64,000 nt of DNA from positions 69,720,997 through 69,784,996 of the forward strand of contig CM022949.1 in the NCBI GenBank assembly GCA_012931725.1. The letters are read 5' to 3'. The DNA comes from Litsea cubeba (lineage: Eukaryota; Streptophyta; Magnoliopsida; Laurales; Lauraceae). The notes below the pieces were generated by a model that was given only the letters and a program-made list of their open reading frames with translations, was not told where the DNA came from and did no database searches. Numbering within the stretch: position 1 is the stretch's first letter; every line of letters starts with the position of its first letter. Shown piece after piece: positions 58,901 through 64,000 of the stretch. The position numbers were made by a program, and so were the translations under genes.

Positions 58901-59599
58901 AGGACGAAGTAGGCATGAGCAGCAGTTATCTTCCACCGCTAAAGCCTAGATTGTGGCTTTTTTGCCACAAAACTCCCCTTCTATCTTAGACGGTGTATAG
59001 CGACACTAACACAAAAAAAAACTCCCGCCATGAAATGTGGGCTTTAGTGGCGGGAAAAAAATTGCTGTTAAAGCCCATTTCGTCTGTTGCTATATGTGCA
59101 TTTTTTTGTAGTGGCTAAACCGATTGCCCCCTTTGAGAGAGAATCCTGGCTCCGCCACTGCTTGCAGATTGGGCTCTAGCAATATTAGCTTGCTGCACCA
59201 TTCTCTGGCAACAGTCTTGAACACTTAAGCCATCATGTTCAGTTTGCATGGTCAAGGATGATGTTTTTTCTATTCAGAATACTCACCTCTTTTCTGATAT
59301 TACTCAAATCATGTCAACAGGTGTTAATTTATGAATCTCGATTTCTCCTTTGGGAACAACTAAGAAACAGTGTAAATTTTTAATTTCAGGTGGCAGTTGA
59401 CGGCACCTCATACCACAGGCCTTGTTTCAAATGTTCTCATGGAGGCTGTGTGATCAGCCCATCAAATTATGTTGCACATGAAGGAAGTTTGTACTGCAAG
59501 CACCATCACTCTCAACTCTTCAAGGCAAAGGGGAATTTCAGCCAGCTTGGCAAACATGAACCTCCTAAAGAGGTGACCGCGAACACTGTGTCTGAGTGA
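42624..59599 (+). CDS. WLIM1: WLIM1-type two-LIM-domain protein; five exons
   Basis: Exons are 42,624-42,758, 56,311-56,407, 56,496-56,536, 56,741-56,833 and 59,390-59,599, joined by GT-AG introns with consistent phases, giving 191 residues. The start MAFAGTTQKCMACEKTVYLV is typical of plant WLIM1. LIM1 ligands are Cys10, Cys13, His31, Cys34, Cys37, Cys40, Cys58, His61; LIM2 ligands are Cys110, Cys113, His131, Cys134, Cys137, Cys142, Cys158, His161. Spacings match the plant two-LIM family, whose members are usually 190-200 residues. These proteins bundle actin filaments in the cytoplasm and some also enter the nucleus and bind PAL-box promoters. Intron 1 is 13,552 bp and intron 4 is 2,556 bp, both filled with transposon debris. 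The frame is intact throughout, so the gene is probably functional. Confidence 0.93.
43889..43974 (+). repeat. (TC)43 microsatellite in LIM intron 1
   Basis: An 86-bp perfect TC repeat about 1.1 kb into intron 1. GA/CT repeats near plant gene starts can bind BBR/BPC factors, but here that is only a possibility. Just upstream, 43,793-43,863 carries a ~50-bp tandem duplication (CTAGAATTCTAAACCA). The reading frame of repeated Ser-Leu is an artefact. Confidence 0.9.
45100..45640 (-). pseudogene. LINE-type RNase H relic in LIM intron 1
   Basis: Across several minus-strand frames the sequence resembles the RNase H domain at the end of plant LINE reverse transcriptases: a GGVIRD-like segment near 45,350-45,400, DANEAEVFDLL (45,280-45,310) and a following stretch near an SVIQW-like motif. 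Stops and frameshifts are frequent. A T-run at 44,942-44,950 could be the poly-A tail on the minus strand. The match is by eye and moderate. Confidence 0.45.
45681..45922. repeat. 121-bp tandem duplication in LIM intron 1
   Basis: Two copies (45,681-45,801 and 45,802-45,922) of a unit starting CACTTATATCCTGACGTTC and ending GAGAGGCCAC, with only a few differences, so the duplication is recent. No coding content. Confidence 0.85.
46150..46620 (+). repeat. Copia-like LTR end with Met-tRNA primer-binding site
   Basis: TGGTATCAAAGCCA at 46,607-46,620 matches the initiator-Met primer-binding site used by Copia elements (one change from TGGTATCAGAGCC). It lies two bases after a CA that would end an LTR (46,603-46,604). 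The upstream ~450 bp would be the LTR, but its start was not found and no gag follows. A two-copy 34-bp repeat (CTCCTTTGTTAAAGTTGCAAAA) lies beyond at 46,848-46,915. Confidence 0.5.
46709..46770 (-). mobile_element. Minimal poly-A retroposition scar with 19-bp target duplication
   Basis: The 19-mer AGTTACTAAAACTATTCAC occurs at 46,709-46,727 and again at 46,752-46,770. Between them lie only 24 bp: a run of T followed by GAATGGT. Long target duplications and a homopolymer tail are signs of LINE-driven retroposition, so this looks like an extremely 5'-truncated insertion on the minus strand. Confidence 0.6.
48928..51602. mobile_element. Mutator-like (or related) non-autonomous DNA transposon in LIM intron 1
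   Basis: Flanked by an exact 9-bp duplication GGTATTCTT (48,919-48,927 and 51,603-51,611). The ends form an imperfect inverted repeat: TATGGTGCCCAGATACGG against TATGATACCCCGATACGG (15 of 18). Subterminal regions at both ends are dense in GATACGGACAC-like motifs. A 9-bp duplication fits Mutator-like elements. No transposase is visible. A hAT element is nested inside (49,970-51,232), and the remaining internal sequence is unassigned. Confidence 0.65.
49970..51232. mobile_element. hAT non-autonomous element nested in the Mutator-like element
   Basis: 1,263 bp flanked by a perfect 8-bp duplication GGTAAGCC (49,962-49,969 and 51,233-51,240). Ends CAATGGCGGACGCACG and, inverted, CAGGGGCGGACCCATG are the CAGNGGCGGA type common in plant hAT elements. 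It contains a degenerate TTAGGG-rich repeat (50,476-50,590). No transposase frame. Confidence 0.8.
52440..52815 (+). pseudogene. Copia reverse transcriptase relic (plus strand)
   Basis: With stops and shifts, the sequence follows the start of a Copia RT: WLKAIGEEMNQL, LVDLPK-like, KVDGSLE, WLVAKGFIQVEG, YEETLSLV, HPMNVKVGFL, YMQL.GFVVQGHED. The order and spacing match the Copia RT N-terminal half. It lies within LIM intron 1 and cannot be functional. Confidence 0.65.
52867..53085 (-). pseudogene. Copia RNase H relic (minus strand)
   Basis: The minus-strand frame contains LFADNTSAIRIASNPAFHE, then RIEADCHFIHKHP and SSHFQLANIVLKP, which match the end of Copia RNase H (xxDNxSAIxIAxNPxFHERTKHIExDCHFIR...QLADIxTK). 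It faces the RT relic at 52,440-52,815, so two different Copia fragments are juxtaposed. Confidence 0.75.
53086..56310. other. Remainder of LIM intron 1; mostly unassigned
   Basis: A weak plus-strand match to the Copia RT tail (QLVGRL and TTR-like) lies near 54,745-54,800. Otherwise I recognise no gene, RNA or mobile element. The intron ends with a pyrimidine-rich acceptor, TCTTTTACAG (56,301-56,310). Scattered reading frames of 60-95 codons have no recognisable motif. Confidence 0.4.
58019..59160. mobile_element. hAT non-autonomous element in LIM intron 4
   Basis: 1,142 bp with a perfect 8-bp duplication CTTGCAGA (58,011-58,018 and 59,161-59,168). Terminal inverted repeats are CAGTGGCGGAGCCA at both ends, the classical plant hAT terminus. 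No transposase. A smaller CACTA-ended element lies inside. The insertion is about 230 bp from the exon 5 acceptor. Confidence 0.85.
58872..59113. mobile_element. Small CACTA-like MITE nested in the hAT element
   Basis: 242 bp with ends CACAACAAAAAAA...ACAAATAGCGGCAGG and, inverted, CACTACAAAAAAATGCACATATAGCAACAG. Inner sequence forms a second inverted repeat (CGCTAAAGCC and GGGCTTTAGTGGCG). No clear 3-bp target duplication was found, so the assignment is tentative. Confidence 0.45.
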
Positions 59600-60020
59600 T
59601 TTCATGAAGTCTTGTCCGTGTTTTCAAATTGTTGTCATGGGTCGAAAATCCCTTTAGCAAGGGGTTTGGTCTAGAATTTATGCATCTTCTAGATCTAGTT
59701 CAATTCAGAGCTTCACTTTCTAATTCTTCCATATGTGAGTCATCTTATAGACTGGATATATAATAGGGTGACTATTTAAAACAGAATAAATAGCTTGGGG
59801 GTTGCAATAAGTTGTGTTGTGAGTCAAGGTCTTGTGTAGAATGCGTTTTGAGTTATTTCAGTTGGTGGAGGGCTGAGGACAATTGCCTTTTCTTGAAAGG
59901 CGGCTTGCTTTTGAGGCTGTAATGTAATCATGATGTTTTTGTGTTGTGCTGTGTGGAGGTGAGAGATTATGTTTTCACGTTTGTAGCTTTTCTGTTTTCT
60001 ATTCCAGCAACCTCTTTTTG
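59600..60020 (+). terminator. 3' UTR and polyadenylation region of the LIM gene
   Basis: After the stop codon the sequence is U-rich. AATAAA at 59,785-59,790 is the best polyadenylation signal. Further TTGTGTTGTGCTGTGTGG-type GU-rich sequence follows at 59,940-59,960. The exact cleavage site cannot be seen. Confidence 0.45.
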
Positions 60021-60321
60021 TATATTGTTGTTTGTATTGTTTGGTTCATAATTTTTCAGATGAGAGAATTTCGGGATAGACTCCTATGAAATGTGTGGAA
60101 TCTCAACCTCATAATCAGTTGGGTATAATGTGGTGACCATTTTTGTACATCCTCGGTCGACATTATGATCATGATTATTGAAGCCTAATCCCATTTTCTA
60201 GAACGGCTTCTTACTCGAGTCGTAAGGACCATCGATTCTTACCCAGCTGCTTGGGGTTCGAACTCTGGGTATGGCACCTCTTTCCACTTGTGCGGTCTCG
60301 TTTCCTACTTGTGCGGTCCTC

Positions 60322-60919
60322 CTTCCCACTTGAGTGGGCTATTTTTCTGTGTATGCGGGCTCTCTATCGGTCCCAGTGCTCTTAGCTGGGTTAAAAAAAA
60401 TCCCATTTTCTAAAGTTGGATGTATGTGCATCAGTATCAAATATGATTGCACTCGGGATTGCAAGAAGCCCGAGTCATTCCTCTATGATCCAAGAAAACC
60501 GCTTGGGCGGGGTAAGAAGCTATTGCCATTGGACCCCTGCAAGCCATCCACTTGGGCACACTGGATGGCATTTTATATCTTCTAGAGGATGATGAAATGC
60601 CATCCAGTGTTATTTCATGATCTATCTGAATCACCAATTGAGGATGGAGAGGGAGTGTGATTCAGTTCCATAGCCGCACTTGTACAGCTGTTTGAATGTC
60701 ATGGATGATTGCAGAGAGATCAGCATGGCACTTGGATTTGGGCTCCAAATGTATTCAAAATGAAATAACACTAAATTAAAGCCTGTCTGAACTCAAAACA
60801 CTGCATGGTGTGTAGTAGTGAGATGACAATGGCTAAGTCAAAACACTGCATGGTGTGTAGTAGTGAGATGACAATGGCTAAGGAGTTTAACTATATGCCA
60901 TCAGCAGCAAACATCATTC
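60322..60919. repeat. First copy of a ~0.6-kb direct repeat
   Basis: Starts CTTCCCACTTGAGTGGGC and is nearly identical to 63,427-64,000. This copy carries an internal ~43-bp tandem duplication (CAAAACACTGCATGGTGTGTAG unit, about 60,797-60,880) that the other lacks. A GGTTCGAACTC motif resembling a tRNA B box lies just upstream (60,255-60,265). No convincing coding capacity. Confidence 0.8.
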
Positions 60920-62450
60920 ATGGCCATGGGCCTTTAAAGTGAAAGATTGGGCTTTTATGGGGAGAGACTAGGGCCTGACACGAGCAAGCTCAAATATCCA
61001 TAACTTCCAATAATGCCGATGTGCATTGGTTTGGCATGCTCTCCTCGGTAGAGGTGGGCATGTTCTCTGTAGGGGTCATGTCAGAGCTCTGATCTACTCC
61101 CATGATGCGCATACCATCCAGTGTTGCAGCCAACAAGAACCCAAAGCCCGCTGCACTTTCAGGTTGTATCTAGGTGCGACGGGGTGGGAGAGAAAGATTT
61201 TTTTGTTTACGAGAACCGAAGAACCCGAGAAAAGAGGAACACCCTACATCATCATACTGACAATGCCTGCCAACAACTTATGCCTCTCCCACCCTGTCTT
61301 CAACTGATAATTTTCTTAGGTTCTGAATCAGTTACATACCATATCCCTTTCCCTTGAGAAGATTAAATTTATTGGTCTTTGGGCTTTCGCTGTTGCAAAG
61401 CAAATCCTTCTTAGATCCTCCCACTAAGAGGATCAGATGACAATCAATCTTGTAAGTGGGGACTGTTTCTGGGGATGGATTGTTAGTTTTATGGACTCAA
61501 TCCAGTAGATGATATAATAAATTATTAATTTCTTTATTTATCAGTATATTCATGCTTTCCTTTCATGAGATGAATGGTGATTTATTATATACTTGCACAT
61601 AACAAACACGAATGACATGATGGTTCATGAGATGAACCGGAGTCCATAAGTATATTAGATGTAACACATGTGTATGGATGAGATCCACATACGGGAGACA
61701 TGTGTGGCAAATCTTATACTTAAATTTCTTCACAACCAGTGATGAGACTGGACATCTCATACTGACAAGGTTGCAACACTTTGATCACTATGAGATAGTG
61801 TGATTTGTTTCGATCATCAGAATGGAAGATTCTGGATCATAGTGCTGGTACATTGGATATATTGAAAGACCATGAGAAGCACCTTATAAACACTGTCTTT
61901 ACTTTAAGGTTTGCTCTCATAATTCCCTAGCAATAGGCTCTCAATCCCAAGACATTAATGAACTCAAATTTCTATCTATTCATTAGCTTTGAGTCACCAA
62001 TGAGTGAGGCCAACTGTAGGTCAACACTTCGGTGATTTGGGCACGTGGTAGTAGAGCTGTGGGATCATTCAATGGTCTAGATGGAATCTATCTCTAATAT
62101 CCCCTTGTGCCAATTAATGGATTTATCATTGGTAAATGCGCACCCATTCCGATTAAGAGTTAATTGAAAAGGTACCTATGATCATTGTAATTAATTGGGG
62201 CTCAAGGATAATAAGATATGGGATCTAGTTTGGAAGACAGGTCCAATTGATCCATGGATATTGATAGAGGGGTCTACTTGTGGTAATGTGGAAGTTCATG
62301 GTCTTCTATGTAACATTCCTAAGATTGGAGTTCAATTGCATTTATATAGTGGAGTTATTTACAATTAACTTGGGCCCGGATTACACATGAGATGTGGGGT
62401 CGCGTGTCCTAGTTGAAGCCAGCTTTCTAAGGAATCCCTAGTGGTCCCCA
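60920..62450. other. Intervening region, mostly unassigned
   Basis: From about 61,480 onward the sequence resembles non-coding retrotransposon DNA leading into the Copia-like LTR block at 62,460-63,426, but I could not define a 5' end. No gene is seen in 60,920-62,450. Confidence 0.35.
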
Positions 62451-62459
62451 CGCTAGCCC

Positions 62460-63426
62460 AATTATTAGAAAGTATCTAATTCTAGTTGAACTCAAAAAGG
62501 AAAGCTACTATTTCTATTTGAAGTGAGACTTCTAATAGTGGTAATAGTAGACTTACTAATTTTAGTAGAAGTGAGACTTCTATTTTAATTAGAAAGGAAT
62601 TAGAAAGTTACTAATCATATTTGAAGTGAGACTTGTAATTATTATATGGTAAGTTACTAATTAATTAATGGAAGTAAGACTTCTATTTTAATTAAGAAGA
62701 GATAGTTGCTAATTAATTAATGAAAGACTTCTATTTTAATTAAGAAGAGATAGTTGCTAATTAATTAATGAAAGTAAGACTTCTATTTTAATTAAGAAGA
62801 TATAGTTGCTAATTATTTGGAAGTAAGACTTCTAATAGATTTTAGTAAGTGGGGCTTGCAAAAGCTATAAATAGAGGAGAACCAAGAGTGTTGCAAGCCA
62901 ATGCTTATTCCCACATTGGGATTCACGCCCAAGGCAACTCAAGTCTAAGGGGTTGGACGTCCACTCTTCCTTTGTGCAAGAGTTGCACATGGTCTTTCTC
63001 CTCTCCTTCTTCTAATTCTCTTTCTAGTTCCTCCCTAGAGTTCCTAGTAGTTTTCTTTTGGAGATCCCACCATCTTATTAAGAAAAGGAGAATCTCATAC
63101 GGGTCATAGCGTGGAAGATCAAGAGGTCTTGGAGATCCCTATTTGATTAGTGAAAGCGTTTCATCATCAAAGAAATACGCAACTTCTCCATTAGAGCACA
63201 ACCGAGCTCCAAAGGTATAATCTACTTCCTTGCATGTTGTAGATTTATTTGTAGCTTAAATGTTGCTGGTTCTATCTTTTAGATAGATTGTTTTACTGAT
63301 CTTGATATGTGAGATTGAGGGTTTGCATCTTGGGATTGATTGATAGCCTTATGGATAGTTGATCCCTGCATCAAGTGGGTCAAAAGTTTTTGAAACCTAT
63401 CCTAGAGGCCCACCCTATTTCCAACA
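62460..63426 (+). repeat. Copia-LTR-like segment with tandem U3 repeats and TATA box
   Basis: A block of 50-60-bp imperfect repeats (AAGTAAGACTTCTATTTTAATTA...TAGTTGCTAATTAATTAATG; 62,460-62,840) is followed by a TATA box (CTATAAATAG, 62,864-62,873), a transcribed-leader-like region and an end CCCTATTTCCAACA at 63,426. This layout is typical of Copia LTRs. The start of the LTR and a partner LTR were not found in the window. Confidence 0.5.
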
Positions 63427-64000
63427 CTTCCCACTTGAGTGAGCTATTTTTTTCATGTATGCGGGCTCTCTATCGGGTCCCAGTGCTCTTGGCTGGGTTT
63501 AAAAAAATCCCATTTTCTAAAGTTGGATGTATGTGCATCAGTATCAAATATGATTGCACTCGGGATTGCAAGAAGCCCGAGTCATTCCTCTATGATCCAA
63601 GAAAACCGCTTGGGCGGGGTAAGAAGCTATTGCCATTGGACCCCTGCAAGCCATCCACTTGGGCAAACTGGATGGCATTTTATATCTTCTAGAGGATGAT
63701 GAAATGCCATCCAGTGCGCTAATAAATTGAACTCACCCCATGATCTATCTGAATCACCAATTATTGAGGATGGAGAGGGAGTGTGATCCATTTCCATAGC
63801 CGCACTTGTTCAGCTGTTTGAATGTCATGGATGATTGCAGAGAGATCAGCATGGCACTTGGATTTGGGCTCCAAATGTATTCAAAATGAAATAACACTAA
63901 ATTAAAGCCTGTCTGAACTCAAAACACTGCATGGTGTGTAGTAGTGAGATGACAATGGCTGAGGAGTTTAACTATATGCCATCAGCACCAAACATCATTC
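63427..64000. repeat. Second copy of the ~0.6-kb direct repeat, cut by the window end
   Basis: Matches 60,322-60,919 with small differences (for example an insertion near 63,717-63,740 and a single copy of the CAAAACACTGCATGG unit). It begins exactly after the Copia-like CCAACA end. The repeat probably continues beyond the window. Confidence 0.8.

Overview
This is plant nuclear DNA. The evidence is a five-exon plant two-LIM protein gene (WLIM1 type), chromodomain-bearing Ty3/Gypsy (Tekay/Del) and dual-RNase-H (Tat) retrotransposons, plant-type hAT and Mutator-like DNA elements, and GT-AG introns up to 13.5 kb. No bacterial, organellar or phage genes are visible. The species cannot be named from the sequence; the very long LIM intron suggests an angiosperm that tolerates long, transposon-filled introns.

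Left part (1-39,816): a nested stack of LTR retrotransposons. The outer element is a minus-strand Tekay/Del-type Gypsy element (170-39,816) with ~3.3 kb LTRs and a near-perfect 5-bp target duplication (GGTTC at 165-169, GGTTT at 39,817-39,821). Its gag, protease-RT-RNase H and integrase-chromodomain segments are eroded by stops and frameshifts, and the first integrase catalytic Asp has become Asn. A 20-kb minus-strand Tat-lineage element (5,059-25,088, perfect ACTAC target duplication) sits inside its pol gene. A plus-strand non-autonomous LARD-like element with 3.3 kb LTRs (27,786-37,282) sits between the Tekay gag remnant and a truncated Tekay 5' LTR; a single deletion explains the junction.

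The Tat element is the most interesting object. It has lost its protease and most of RT, yet keeps a long open frame for RNase H, ancestral RNase H and integrase with all catalytic residues. On the opposite strand, between integrase and the 3' LTR, it carries an apparently intact gene (8,696-13,326) with its own TATA box and five exons. That gene encodes a ~1,225-residue protein with a plant-mobile-domain-like region, a basic NLS-like patch, acidic repeats and a C-terminal coiled coil. Unusual tandem arrays flank it.

Right part (39,817-64,000): first a decayed plus-strand Tat-like relic (integrase tail, polypurine tract, LTR start), then a 526-bp hAT-like insertion in the upstream region of the LIM gene. 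The WLIM1-like gene (42,624-59,599, plus strand, 191 residues) is the only clear cellular gene. Its 13.5-kb intron 1 holds LINE and Copia relics, a (TC)43 microsatellite and a Mutator-like element (9-bp duplication) with a hAT element nested in it (8-bp duplication). Intron 4 holds another hAT element with perfect 8-bp duplications. Downstream of the gene is a directly repeated ~0.6-kb segment with Copia-LTR-like sequence between the copies.
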